Assembly (NCBI GenBank): GCA_018604165.1
Contig: CP075895.1
Location: 558,001 to 622,000, forward strand
Length of the DNA stretch: 64,000 nt
Direction: 5' to 3'
Source of the DNA: Chitinophagaceae bacterium LGM1
Lineage (GTDB): Bacteria; Bacteroidota; Bacteroidia; Chitinophagales; Chitinophagaceae
In this document: piece after piece, positions 26,019-34,856 of the stretch
How positions within the stretch are numbered: the first letter of the stretch is position 1
Layout of the letters: the number at the start of each line of letters is the position of its first letter
Notes under the pieces: model-generated
Seen by the model: only the letters and a program-made list of their open reading frames with translations
What the model was told of the DNA's origin: nothing
Databases searched by the model: none
Translations under genes and position numbers: made by a program

Positions 26019-28462
26019 GGCAGGAGTGCTATATCCTTCGCATTGGCAGCATTGTTAATGCCTGCAGGCGGTATTATGTTTACAAAAATACAGTCACTTT
26101 TAGCCTTCAATGGGTCTGGGCAAAGGTAGTCACTTGTTATTTCAACACATATTGTGTCTTTGTCTTGCAGTGTACTGGCACCCCATACATTGCTGATGGC
26201 ACCAACTACATTTTTACTATTTCTTATCCATTGATACCCTGGCTTACTACCCGCATTGGTTGGTGTAGCAGTAAAATTGATGAGAGTACCGCTTGGCACT
26301 AATCCTGTAGGGTTAGCTGCTATAGATACTGACGGAGCTAATGTAGGCAGTACTTTTACCGTAATGGTTATACATGTATCTTCTCTTGTTGCACTACCAC
26401 AAATCTGGTTATTCGTCATCACGCAATAAAACTGGTCATTATTAGATACAGCAGTACCTGCATTGTACGCAATGCCTGTAGCTCCGGGTATCAGTACATT
26501 GTTCTTATACCATTGATAGGTAGGTGATGGCCCCGCATTAACCGGAACGGCTGTAAACCGTATGCTTCCACCAATACATATACTGTCTTTAGGGCTTGGG
26601 TACACATTCAGGCGTGGCCCGGCAACAACATTGACAATTGTATTTGCACTAACAGACTGACAACCGTTAATGACTGATACTACGCTGTATGTACCCGCAT
26701 CTGCAGCCGTCATACCGATACGCGATGGGTTTTGCAATGTAGATGTAAATCCATTCGGCCCCGTCCAGCTGTAAGATGCATTTGTAACAGTGCTTGCAGT
26801 TAACAATAATGTACTGCCTGTACACACAGCGCTGTTAGAGCCTGCTGTGGGTGATGCAGGTATGGGGTTGACAATAACATTGGTAGATGCTGATGGTGAT
26901 AAACAACCATTAAGTGATGCACGCACACTGTAACTGCCGGTATGGTTAGTGGCAGCAGGGGTTCGGCTGGGTGTTTGCGATGTGGAACTAAAGCCTGCCG
27001 GGCCTGTCCATACATAAGTAACGCCGCTAGTGCCGCTAACAGCAGACAGGTTGATAGCAGCACCAACGCATACAGGGCTATTGCTGCTGGCAGCAGGGGT
27101 TGAAGGTATAGCATTGATGTTTACTACTTCAGTATCTGTAACAGTAGCGCATCCTGTAGTGAGGGTAGCGGCTAATATATAGTTGCCTGCATTAACACTT
27201 GATGTGTTAGGAATAATCGGGTTTTGTAATGTAGATGTAAAGCCATTAGGCCCTGTCCAGCTATAGTTTACACTGCTACTGGTAGAGTTGCCAAACAGGC
27301 GTAACGTATCGCCGATACACAATGGGCCGTTTGATGATGCCGAAAAATTGAGTGGTTGCAGATTGATGCTCATGTTTGTACCGTTATCGGGCATTTTAGA
27401 GCGTGCATTACTGCTGGTAATACGTATTCTGTAACCGGCACCGGATGTTATACCCGATGGTATAGAACAAATAATAGTGCCTGCAGTAGTAGATGTAACA
27501 GAACCTATGACAGTAGGCGATGCAAAGCTGCCGGATGCGTTTGATAATTCTATCCTGAATATATTGCCGGTACTATACAAGGATGTATTTACAGGTGTGT
27601 AATTTACGTGCAGGGTATCGCCTGTGCATAATGTACGATTGTTGAAACTGATTCTTATCAACCCCCATAAATAATCATATACAGATTGTATCTCTGTAGT
27701 GCTTGCTTGTTTGTTGAACAAAACGATTTCATCCATCTTGCCTGTTACCCAATAAGGAAAAGAAGGGTTGAGGTGGTAACCGATACTGATATTTGCAGAG
27801 CCGCTTCCTAAAGAGTTGCTGCCTGTAATATCATATATGGGCATAATGTTGCCATAGTAATTATTGGTATCCATTTCTACCTGATAATACTTGATGTTTG
27901 TACCGGAATAGGTTACTGCAGTGAAATACCATTTACGTAGTTGCACATAATTGCCTGCAGTTACCGAGTGCGAAAAAGTACCCATTTGCGCATTCAGCTG
28001 CATATTGTTGGGGCTGTATATACCGCAACCGGCATCAAATGCATTGTCGCCAAAACCTAAGCCATATCCACCTGCTATATTGTGTGGCTGCCCTTTACAA
28101 ATGATTTGCGAAAGCTGACAGCTGCCTGAGTAGAATGTATCAAGGTTTGTTACCGCTACTATTGATACGGATGATGGTGATAACAGCGATGTACCAGTTA
28201 CAATGGCATTGCTGGTGCTGCCATTGAACTGCATACCCGCATTGGTAATATTCCGGAAGCCCGTAGCTGTAGTAATATTATTGGTAGTGCCTGTATGCCC
28301 GTTGCCACTAACATCGGGCAATGAAGTAACAGTGCCTGAGTTGGCGAAATCCCACCGGGCTATGCAGCCTGTTACGCCACTGGGGTAGGTTGTTTGCGCT
28401 TTTACCTGTATTGCAGATACTACCACCAACGGTAGTATATAGGATATAAGTTTAGAAAACAT
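25787..28462 (-). CDS. LamG and Ig-repeat secreted protein with T9SS sorting domain (long paralogue)
   Basis: An 891-residue surface protein. It has a signal peptide (about 1-22), a LamG domain (about 27-272), a beta-sandwich shared with the short paralogue (about 278-375), then about five Ig/PKD-like repeats (about 378-800). Three of the repeats carry a variant of SWTGPNGFTSTLQNPSR and each has a Cys pair (PLCIGDTL...GCATV and PVCVGAAI...GCLSP). A type A T9SS sorting domain follows (about 812-891). LamG domains bind carbohydrate or protein ligands, so adhesion is a reasonable guess. A -7 box lies 14 nt before the ATG. Confidence 0.87.
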   Translation of the reverse strand: MFSKLISYILPLVVVSAIQVKAQTTYPSGVTGCIARWDFANSGTVTSLPDVSGNGHTGTTNNITTATGFRNITNAGMQFNGSTSNAIVTGTSLLSPSSVSIVAVTNLDTFYSGSCQLSQIICKGQPHNIAGGYGLGFGDNAFDAGCGIYSPNNMQLNAQMGTFSHSVTAGNYVQLRKWYFTAVTYSGTNIKYYQVEMDTNNYYGNIMPIYDITGSNSLGSGSANISIGYHLNPSFPYWVTGKMDEIVLFNKQASTTEIQSVYDYLWGLIRISFNNRTLCTGDTLHVNYTPVNTSLYSTGNIFRIELSNASGSFASPTVIGSVTSTTAGTIICSIPSGITSGAGYRIRITSSNARSKMPDNGTNMSINLQPLNFSASSNGPLCIGDTLRLFGNSTSSSVNYSWTGPNGFTSTLQNPIIPNTSSVNAGNYILAATLTTGCATVTDTEVVNINAIPSTPAASSNSPVCVGAAINLSAVSGTSGVTYVWTGPAGFSSTSQTPSRTPAATNHTGSYSVRASLNGCLSPSASTNVIVNPIPASPTAGSNSAVCTGSTLLLTASTVTNASYSWTGPNGFTSTLQNPSRIGMTAADAGTYSVVSVINGCQSVSANTIVNVVAGPRLNVYPSPKDSICIGGSIRFTAVPVNAGPSPTYQWYKNNVLIPGATGIAYNAGTAVSNNDQFYCVMTNNQICGSATREDTCITITVKVLPTLAPSVSIAANPTGLVPSGTLINFTATPTNAGSKPGYQWIRNSKNVVGAISNVWGASTLQDKDTICVEITSDYLCPDPLKAKSDCIFVNIIPPAGINNAANAKDIALLPNPNNGSFTLTGNTASAQPIQTEIYNAIGQLVYTKQLHPVNGVIKETITLPEVASGIYLLRMYAADGVNTIRFRVDK

Positions 28463-28476
28463 ACTTAAGGTTTTGA

Positions 28477-28484
28477 CAAAGATA
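28477..28484 (-). promoter_or_regulatory. TAnnTTTG -7 element for the long LamG gene
   Basis: The minus strand reads TATCTTTG, 14 nt upstream of the ATG at 28462. Confidence 0.65.
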
Positions 28485-28505
28485 TATAAACAAGTATATG
28501 AACCA

Positions 28506-28535
28506 AAACCCCCGATGTTTTTTGTATCGGGGGTA
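28506..28535 (-). terminator. Terminator of the SurA-like gene
   Basis: An 8-bp GC-rich stem (CCCCCGAT with its complement) with an A/T loop lies 22 nt after the SurA-like stop. In the minus-strand transcript a short U-rich stretch (TTTTGG) follows. Confidence 0.75.
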
Positions 28536-28556
28536 GGAGTATATATTAAATATAGG

Positions 28557-29933
28557 TTATTTGCTGTTCTTCACGTAGTTATCCAATTGCTTGCAGGTGG
28601 CAAACTCAGGGGCTATCTTCACGTAGTATGTGGGCGATTTTTCGGCAACCCAATCCAATAGCTTTTTCGATTTCTTTTGTTGCAATGCTATATCCTGTAT
28701 GCGGGCATAATCATCTACCAGGTTGGCTTTATGTGGCTTGGTGATGTTTTTCATATACACAATGCGGCAAGATTTGTCGCCACGCCCGTTATCAAACACC
28801 TGTGGTTGAGAATAGCTGCCTACTTTCATGGTGTCTATCATCAAGGCGATGGCAGGGTCCAGCTTTTCAATTTCCATGAGCGACGAGTTGGTTTGTGCAT
28901 CCAGTATCATACCGCCTGTACGTGTACTCATTTCGTCTTGCGAATATTTGCCTACCGCCTCTTGAAAAGAGTATTTGCCCGCTATCAGTTGAGAGCGTAT
29001 AGTATCCAGTTTCAGGAAGGCAGCTTTATAGTCGGCAGAGGTGTGTTCTTGTTTTATAAGTATATGCCTTACATCTGCTTCGTCGCCACGGCGTTTTACC
29101 ATTTGTATAATGTGGTAGCCGAATTGTGTTTTTACAATCGGCGATACTTCACCGTTTTGCAATTTGAAGGCTGCAGCTACAAACTCCGGAGCCCATCCGC
29201 CGCCTTTACGGCTTACACCATCGTAGCGGCCACCATTATCGCGGCTACCGGGGTCGTCACTGTTCATGCTCGCCATCGTTTCAAAGCTTTTGCCGTTCTC
29301 TACAATGTCTTTGCGTATGCCTTCCAGCTTGGTACGTGCATACATATCCAGTTCGGGGTTGGTAGGTGGGTTGATGACTATTTGCCCCATCTCTACCATG
29401 GCGGGAAAGTAGGGTAGGCTATCAACAGGTATGGTATTGAAGAAAGCCCTCACTTCAGCAGGTGTTATCTTCACGCTCTGCAATAGTTGCCCCTGTACAC
29501 GCTCTGCCATCATATTCTCACGCGTCATATCACGGTAGCTTTCTTTCAGTTGAAAGATGGTTTTACCAGATACTTCTTCCAGTTTTTCTTTAGAGCCCAG
29601 CATACCTACAAAATAGCGTACCCTGTTATCCAATGCGGCCTCTACATCTTCTTCGCTCACCACCACACTATCGCGCTCTGCCTGTTCTACCAGCATTTTT
29701 TGCAATATCATCTGCTCCATTATCTCGCATCGCACTGCTGCCTCGTCAGCATCGGGTGTGTTTTGCATGGTAGATGCCACCTGTGCATCTACTTCAGATT
29801 GCAGGATGATGCGGTTTTTGCCCACTACGGCAGCTACTTTATCCAGCACCTGTGCATGGGCATTATTGCCAAGCAGTGCAGTCAGCAATACCATTGCGGT
29901 GCAAAATGCCTTGTATATGTATCGGTTATTCAT
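28557..29933 (-). CDS. SurA-like periplasmic peptidyl-prolyl isomerase (parvulin type)
   Basis: A 458-residue exported foldase/chaperone. A signal peptide (to about residue 28, NNAHAQ) is followed by a SurA N-terminal domain (VLDKVAAVVGKNRIILQSEVD). Two PpiC/parvulin domains come next. The first (about 180-280) has VEMGQIVINPP, SDDPGSRDNGG and GYHIIQM. The second (about 285-395) begins DVRHILIK and has KYSQDEMSTRTGGM. It probably escorts outer-membrane proteins through the periplasm. The start is the ATG at 29931-29933. A TPR protein gene lies 90 nt upstream with its own promoter. Confidence 0.9.
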   Translation of the reverse strand: MNNRYIYKAFCTAMVLLTALLGNNAHAQVLDKVAAVVGKNRIILQSEVDAQVASTMQNTPDADEAAVRCEIMEQMILQKMLVEQAERDSVVVSEEDVEAALDNRVRYFVGMLGSKEKLEEVSGKTIFQLKESYRDMTRENMMAERVQGQLLQSVKITPAEVRAFFNTIPVDSLPYFPAMVEMGQIVINPPTNPELDMYARTKLEGIRKDIVENGKSFETMASMNSDDPGSRDNGGRYDGVSRKGGGWAPEFVAAAFKLQNGEVSPIVKTQFGYHIIQMVKRRGDEADVRHILIKQEHTSADYKAAFLKLDTIRSQLIAGKYSFQEAVGKYSQDEMSTRTGGMILDAQTNSSLMEIEKLDPAIALMIDTMKVGSYSQPQVFDNGRGDKSCRIVYMKNITKPHKANLVDDYARIQDIALQQKKSKKLLDWVAEKSPTYYVKIAPEFATCKQLDNYVKNSK

Positions 29934-29956
29934 TATTGGTTTTCTCTGAAAATCTT

Positions 29957-29964
29957 CAAAAATA
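29957..29964 (-). promoter_or_regulatory. TAnnTTTG -7 element for the SurA-like gene
   Basis: The minus strand reads TATTTTTG, 23 nt upstream of the ATG. Confidence 0.6.
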
Positions 29965-30023
29965 AGCAGCCAAACGTTAAGGTTTTTATATTTAAGTAGC
30001 CCTGTGTTGCCGCCTTATTATCC

Positions 30024-31139
30024 TTATTTCTTCTTTTTCTTTTTACCGTCATCTCCATCCTTTTGCAGGAAGATGCCCTTTACCGCTTTATCATTATAAA
30101 AATCGGCAGCAGTAGGGCGGTAGGGGTGTTCGTTCAGCCACTGTTCTATTTTTGGCATCGCATCACCATGAAACTTTGTCCATGCTTCAAACTGTTGCGG
30201 GTTGTCTATATGCCCGAAAACCCATTGATTGTATATATCAAAGTACCCATTGCGCAGCATATCTTCCATACGGGTGAACATACTGAAAGGATAACGCTTG
30301 ATGTATGTGCGTTGCCACTCCATAATGAAGCGTGTGCGAAGCATTATCAGGTTTTCTGCATTAATACCATCGCTGACGATGGGTGATAGCTTGAGATAGA
30401 TATTATAGGCTGCTGTTTCAAAACCAGATGATGTTTGTGTATTGGTAGCCGTCCCTTTATACTTAGGTACGTTTACCTGCCCCATACGGTCGTACAGGCG
30501 CATATAGGCACCCAGCAGCATATCTTTTGTTTCTTCTGCCCGTTGGGTATGCTGCTCTATATTCAGAAAAATCTCTGCATATATAACTGCCCATATCGGT
30601 TTGCTGGTACCCATGTACAGGCGGGCAGCCTCGTAATAGCTCATGTGGTAGGCAGGGTCTTGCTGTATGGCAGTGAGCCACATAGCCAGCGCACCTTCCA
30701 CATCGCCTTCCTGCTCTGTTTGCTTCGCCAGTTGGTTGTATAATATACCCGAATGGGGGTAGCGTTTCACGGCATCTTGCAGCAATAGTTTGGCTTTCTT
30801 ACCCTCGTTTTTGGCAAGGTAGCAGGCAGCAGCCGTTTGGTATGCCTGGTCGTCTGCCTCTCCGCTTTTCAGGATGGGGTCGAGCGTTTGCAGGGCTTCG
30901 TCAATTTCGGATGACAGGTATTGTGCATGGGCAAGGTCTCGGTACAGTATCATTTTTTCGGGTGCCAGTTGGATGGCCTGCCTGTATATGATGATGGCCT
31001 GCTTCAGGTTGCCGTTCATCATCTGTTCTCGGGCATTATGGTACATCTGCTCCACCTCTGGCGATGGCCACTGGTCTTGCGCCATACCTGCAAGGGGTAG
31101 CAGGCAAACAGACAGTATGACAAATAATCGTTTCAACAT
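30024..31139 (-). CDS. Secreted TPR-repeat protein
   Basis: A 371-residue exported protein with a signal peptide (MLKRLFVILSVCLLPLAGMAQ). Three or more tetratricopeptide repeats lie in about residues 28-190 (AREQMMNGNLKQAIIIYRQA, QTAAACYLAKNEGKKAKLLL, EQEGDVEGALAMWLTAIQQD). The C-terminal half is not recognised. The chain ends in a strongly basic KKKKKK tail. The ATG at 31137-31139 was chosen because the longer frame to 31262 adds a non-signal sequence and passes through the promoter-like box. It probably acts in the periplasm as a scaffold. No specific function can be given. Confidence 0.75.
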   Translation of the reverse strand: MLKRLFVILSVCLLPLAGMAQDQWPSPEVEQMYHNAREQMMNGNLKQAIIIYRQAIQLAPEKMILYRDLAHAQYLSSEIDEALQTLDPILKSGEADDQAYQTAAACYLAKNEGKKAKLLLQDAVKRYPHSGILYNQLAKQTEQEGDVEGALAMWLTAIQQDPAYHMSYYEAARLYMGTSKPIWAVIYAEIFLNIEQHTQRAEETKDMLLGAYMRLYDRMGQVNVPKYKGTATNTQTSSGFETAAYNIYLKLSPIVSDGINAENLIMLRTRFIMEWQRTYIKRYPFSMFTRMEDMLRNGYFDIYNQWVFGHIDNPQQFEAWTKFHGDAMPKIEQWLNEHPYRPTAADFYNDKAVKGIFLQKDGDDGKKKKKK

Positions 31140-31154
31140 CTTTAAAAACCAGCG

Positions 31155-31162
31155 CGAAAGTA
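31155..31162 (-). promoter_or_regulatory. -7-like element (TACTTTCG) for the TPR gene
   Basis: One base off the consensus, 15 nt upstream of the ATG at 31139. It supports the shorter start. Confidence 0.45.
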
Positions 31163-31277
31163 CGCTGAAAAACGCGGTGAAGTAATAAAAAATGCCATAG
31201 AATATATATTTATGATGAGTGTTTAACATTTTATTATTGAAACCCATAGCCATACAAAACATTTTTCACGTTAATTT

Positions 31278-31598
31278 GTGGTAGTGAAACACTGGCTCGC
31301 ATATAGTTTTTTATTCATATTCAGCTTTCAGGTGCTGCCTGTCAAGCAGTTGGGGCAGTGGCTATACAAAGGACAACTGACTGAAGAGGTATATGAAGCA
31401 GATGGCAAGACAAATGAAAGTGAGCAGGAAAAACAGATAGCCACGAGCATTGATAAGCAATGTGTAACATATACACACCATGTTAATGAACTGCTATACA
31501 GCAACTATGCTGTACATACAGCCATACATTTTACAGAAATGATACCCGTATCGTACGTAGCAGAGCTATTCAGCCCGCCGCCCAACATGTTTGCATAG
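31278..31598 (+). CDS. Small membrane-anchored protein upstream of the SulP transporter
   Basis: A 106-residue unrecognised protein with one N-terminal hydrophobic segment (about 5-22, WLAYSFLFIFSFQVLPV) and a polar remainder. The remainder has several His residues and a single Cys (KQCVTYTHHVNELLYSN). No ATG is available at the N-terminus. Translation must begin at GTG 31278 or GTG 31284, just after an imperfect TTAATTTG box. The 61-nt gap to the SulP gene suggests co-transcription. Function unknown. Confidence 0.5.
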   Translation: MVVKHWLAYSFLFIFSFQVLPVKQLGQWLYKGQLTEEVYEADGKTNESEQEKQIATSIDKQCVTYTHHVNELLYSNYAVHTAIHFTEMIPVSYVAELFSPPPNMFA

Positions 31599-31659
31599 CC
31601 TTTTGAGCTTCCATACAGTTGTGTGTGGCTTTTTACATCATTGAATCTCCCCCCAAGTA

Positions 31660-33315
31660 ATGAATAAACATAACAGCAATTTATTTGCTCATATAAAGTA
31701 TGATGCCATATCCGGCCTTATTGTCTTTCTCATAGCATTGCCATTGTGCCTGGGCATTGCATTGGCATCTGGTGCACCTCTTTTCTCAGGTATTGTAGCG
31801 GGTATAATTGGTGGCATCCTTATTGGTTTTTTAAGTGGGTCTAACCTCAGCGTTACAGGCCCTGCAGCCGGGCTTACAGCCATTGTGCTGGCTGCGCTGG
31901 GCGAACTGAAAGCATTTGATATTTTTCTTTGCAGTGTCATCATAGCAGGTGTAGTGCAGTTTGTACTCGGTATATTAAAGGCTGGTACTATTGCCAACTA
32001 CTTCCCCAATAGTGTGATAGAGGGTATGCTGGCAGGTATCGGGCTTACCATCATCATCAAGCAGATACCCGACGCCGTAGGCTATACCAAACAAAACCAC
32101 GATAGCATGGTAGATGCTGAAGACGGCTTCAGCCTGCAGATTATTGAAGACTCACTGAAACATATAGAAATGGGCGCAGCTATCATATCGCTGTTAGGGC
32201 TTACATTATTAGTGCTGTGGCAAACAAAAGCATTCAGCAAACTAAAGATGGTGCCCAGCGGGCTGATAGTAGTGGTACTGGGTGTGGTGATGAATGCAGT
32301 ATTCAAAGGCGGTGGACTATATCTTGATGAAACACATCTGGTAAGCCTGCCCGTGGCAGATAGCTTTGGTGGTTTTGTAAACAACTTTATGCTGCCCGAT
32401 TTCAGTGGCTTTATGAACCCTGCCGTGTGGCGTATTGGCGTGGTAATAGCCGTTGTAGCATCTATAGAAACCCTGCTGTGTATAGAAGCTACCGACAAGC
32501 TGGACCCTTTTAAAAGATACACGCCAACCAACAGAGAACTACGCGCGCAAGGATTGGGTAATATAGTAAGCGGTTTGATTGGCGGCTTGCCTGTAACGTC
32601 CGTTATCGTTCGCTCGTCTGCCAACATAAATGCAGGGGCTCGTACCAAACTTTCCACCATCGTACATGGGGTTTTGTTGCTGGTATGTGTGGCTACGATA
32701 CCAGTAGTGCTTAATCTGATACCCAAAGCATCGCTGGCTGCTATATTGATATATACGGGCTACCGCCTGTGCAAGCCTGCGGTGTTTATACATATGTGGA
32801 AGCATGGTGGCTGGCAGCAGTTTATACCCTTTGTAGCTACTGCTTTGTGTGTAGTATCGCTCGACCTGCTAAAAGGTGTTGGTATAGGTATGGTCATCAG
32901 CATCTTCTACATACTACGCAACAATATGCGCGTGCCATACTACTACCATCGCAGTACGTATGATGATGGCGAACTGGTGAAGCTGACACTGGCACAAGAA
33001 GTGTCTTTCCTGAACAAAGCAAGTATTAAAGAAACGCTTGAAAATCTGCCGGAAAATACCAATGTTGTAATAGATGCCAGCCAAACGGAGTATATAGATT
33101 TTGATGTGCTTGACCTCATTAAAGATTTCCACAACACACGTGCTGCCGATAAAAATATCAAGATGTCGCTAGTAGGGTTTAGGAGCAGCTACAAGATACC
33201 GGTTGAGGCGGCAGACAGAGATGTGGTAACCGAACTGGAAAAAGGGAAAGGCCCTGCTGCACGTAGTGCAGGTGGGTATAAAAAGCTATTGAAACAACTG
33301 ACGCAGAATAACTAA
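31660..33315 (+). CDS. SulP-family anion transporter (probable bicarbonate transporter)
   Basis: A 551-residue inner-membrane transporter with about 11-12 membrane segments. It opens with DAISGLIVFLIALPLCLGIALASGAP and has the SulP signature SNLSVTGPAAGLTAIVLAAL (in two parts). A cytosolic STAS domain forms the C-terminus (about 430-545, VVIDASQTEYIDFDVLDLI). SulP proteins carry sulfate, bicarbonate or dicarboxylates. The adjacent carbonic anhydrase, 26 nt downstream, makes bicarbonate the most likely substrate here, as in known SulP-CA pairs. That is inference from context. Confidence 0.88.
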   Translation: MNKHNSNLFAHIKYDAISGLIVFLIALPLCLGIALASGAPLFSGIVAGIIGGILIGFLSGSNLSVTGPAAGLTAIVLAALGELKAFDIFLCSVIIAGVVQFVLGILKAGTIANYFPNSVIEGMLAGIGLTIIIKQIPDAVGYTKQNHDSMVDAEDGFSLQIIEDSLKHIEMGAAIISLLGLTLLVLWQTKAFSKLKMVPSGLIVVVLGVVMNAVFKGGGLYLDETHLVSLPVADSFGGFVNNFMLPDFSGFMNPAVWRIGVVIAVVASIETLLCIEATDKLDPFKRYTPTNRELRAQGLGNIVSGLIGGLPVTSVIVRSSANINAGARTKLSTIVHGVLLLVCVATIPVVLNLIPKASLAAILIYTGYRLCKPAVFIHMWKHGGWQQFIPFVATALCVVSLDLLKGVGIGMVISIFYILRNNMRVPYYYHRSTYDDGELVKLTLAQEVSFLNKASIKETLENLPENTNVVIDASQTEYIDFDVLDLIKDFHNTRAADKNIKMSLVGFRSSYKIPVEAADRDVVTELEKGKGPAARSAGGYKKLLKQLTQNN

Positions 33316-33341
33316 TAAATTAATCTCTTAAAACATAAATA

Positions 33342-33974
33342 ATGAAATCCTACAACAGATTATTACAACACAATAAAGAATGGGCTGCCGAACATGTAAA
33401 AAAAGACCCTGAGTTTTTTGATCGGCTGAAGAACGTACAGCATCCCGAATTTTTGTGGATAGGCTGTAGCGACAGCCGTGTACCACCCAACCTGATAACA
33501 GGTACCGAGCCGGGCGAAATATTCATACACCGCAATATTGCCAATATGGTGGTGCATACAGACATCAATATGCTGAGCGTACTGGAGTATGCCGTAACGG
33601 TACTACAGGTAAAACACGTAATAGTGTGCGGACACTACGGATGCGGTGGTGTAAAAGCTGCAATGGGCAACCATAGTCTTGGTATCATCAACAAATGGCT
33701 GCGCAACATAAAAGACGTGTACCGCATACACCGCAATGAAGTAGACGGGCAAGGAACAGAAGAAGAGTCTGTAAACAAGCTGATAGAACTGAATGTGATG
33801 GAGCAAGTAATGAACCTTGCCAAAACATCCATTATTCAAAAAGCATGGAAGTATAACAATGCGCCCTACCTGCACGGCTGGGTGTATGGGCTGGCAGATG
33901 GCCTCATCAAGCCATTGCTTGAAGTGCCGCCTCATACCCACTTGGATGAACTGTATGAGTTTGACAATTTGTAA
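33342..33974 (+). CDS. can: Beta-class carbonic anhydrase
   Basis: Cytosolic zinc enzyme that interconverts CO2 and bicarbonate. The 210-residue chain has all the beta-class ligands: Cys42, Asp44 and Arg46 in GCSDSRVPP, and His98 and Cys101 in CGHYGCGGVKAAM. The length is normal. It follows the SulP gene closely, so the pair probably brings in bicarbonate and equilibrates it in the cell, supporting carboxylations such as fatty-acid synthesis. Confidence 0.95.
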   Translation: MKSYNRLLQHNKEWAAEHVKKDPEFFDRLKNVQHPEFLWIGCSDSRVPPNLITGTEPGEIFIHRNIANMVVHTDINMLSVLEYAVTVLQVKHVIVCGHYGCGGVKAAMGNHSLGIINKWLRNIKDVYRIHRNEVDGQGTEEESVNKLIELNVMEQVMNLAKTSIIQKAWKYNNAPYLHGWVYGLADGLIKPLLEVPPHTHLDELYEFDNL

Positions 33975-34080
33975 AAAAAATGCTGTCTGTTACAACCTTT
34001 TTTAAAATGGCTTGTTATAATTGACAGTGAGAAATGCATATCAGGCTTATTGCGAGGGGGCTTTAAGGCTGGAAAGACGA

Positions 34081-34106
34081 AAGCTGCTACTGATGTAGTA
34101 GCTTTT
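34081..34106 (+). terminator. Terminator downstream of the SulP-CA pair
   Basis: A 10-bp stem with one G-T pair (34081-34090 with 34095-34104) and a T-rich end, about 110 nt after the carbonic anhydrase stop. The stretch between them (33975-34080) holds no gene I can support. Confidence 0.65.
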
Positions 34107-34147
34107 TGTTTTATAGCACTATACGCATCTACAGCACAGCAATACAT

Positions 34148-34155
34148 TATCTTTA
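34148..34155 (+). promoter_or_regulatory. -7 element (TATCTTTA) for the DUF1801 gene
   Basis: Only 4 nt before the ATG at 34160, implying a nearly leaderless transcript. It rules out the longer frame from 34106. Confidence 0.55.
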
Positions 34156-34159
34156 CCCT

Positions 34160-34507
34160 ATGCTGCGCCCGATAGATAGTTTTTTTCTGAACCTTGAAGA
34201 GCCGATAAAAAGCACCATGCTTTTTTTGCGTAGCCATATACCCACCCTCAGCGATGACATTACAGAAGAGTGGAAGTACAAGCTGCCATTCTACTACTAC
34301 AAGGGCAAGATGTTTTGCTACCTGTGGATACACAAAAAATATAAACAGCCCTATATAGGCATTGTGCAAAGCGACAAACTTGACTACCCCGAGCTGCTGC
34401 TGGAAAAACGTGCTAAGATGAAAATACTACTGATAGACCCTGAGGCAGATATAGATGTGAAAAGGGTAACCACGATACTGAAAGATGCCATGCGGTTTTA
34501 TAAATAA
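34160..34507 (+). CDS. DUF1801 (YdhG-like) protein
   Basis: A 115-residue cytosolic protein of the DUF1801/YdhG-like fold. It is recognised from SHIPTLSDDITEEWKYKLPFYYY, read as two parts, then YIGIVQSDKLDYPEL and a C-terminal helix after AKMKILLIDPEADI. Family members have a frataxin/YdhG-like fold but no established reaction. The start at the ATG 34160 fits the promoter. It stands alone before a bidirectional terminator. Confidence 0.75.
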   Translation: MLRPIDSFFLNLEEPIKSTMLFLRSHIPTLSDDITEEWKYKLPFYYYKGKMFCYLWIHKKYKQPYIGIVQSDKLDYPELLLEKRAKMKILLIDPEADIDVKRVTTILKDAMRFYK

Positions 34508-34525
34508 GCACTACTACGGGGCATA

Positions 34526-34560
34526 AAAATGGCTGTACACGATATGCATACAGCCATTTT
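34526..34560 (+). terminator. Bidirectional terminator
   Basis: Arms AAAATGGCTGTA (34526-34537) and its complement (34549-34560), with an 11-nt loop and A- and T-rich flanks on both sides. It serves the convergent DUF1801 gene and small lipoprotein gene. Confidence 0.8.
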
Positions 34561-34566
34561 ATTATG

Positions 34567-34773
34567 TTAGTTTATGATGGCACAAGCCTTACCTGTGCTT
34601 GTATTCGATTTGGCAACACAGCTTACTTGTGCAGCATCTTTATTTGCACCCTTCACTTGTGTTACTGTTGTAGTACCGTTCGACTCTGAACAAGTACAGT
34701 CGTATTTTTTACCACAAGATGTGCCGAGGGTTACTAGTGCTGCAAGCGCTACAATTGATAAAACTTTTTTCAT
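34567..34773 (-). CDS. Small lipoprotein
   Basis: A 68-residue protein with a lipoprotein signal (KKVLSIVALAALVTLGTSC, lipobox LGTSC, Cys20). A short Thr/Ser-rich mature part carries four further Cys (YDCTC, VSC, KAC). Small Cys-rich lipoproteins of this kind are common in Chitinophagaceae and unassigned. A weak TACCTTAG box (34805-34812, minus) may be its promoter. Confidence 0.65.
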   Translation of the reverse strand: MKKVLSIVALAALVTLGTSCGKKYDCTCSESNGTTTVTQVKGANKDAAQVSCVAKSNTSTGKACAIIN

Positions 34774-34856
34774 ACAGTTTATTATTTGGGATGATTAATA
34801 TATTCTAAGGTATTACTAATACTGCGCAGATGCAAGTCTATGGCGTTAGTTTATTG

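Noticed and set aside
26600-27350. Regularly spaced similar sequences that might suggest a CRISPR array
   Set aside because: They are in-frame codons of Ig-like repeats (SWTGPNGF units), with spacing of 80-90 codons and no short identical repeats.
33975-34080. Possible small RNA after the carbonic anhydrase gene
   Set aside because: There is a GGGGGC-containing stretch before the terminator but no convincing promoter or conserved structure visible; it is more likely a 3' UTR.
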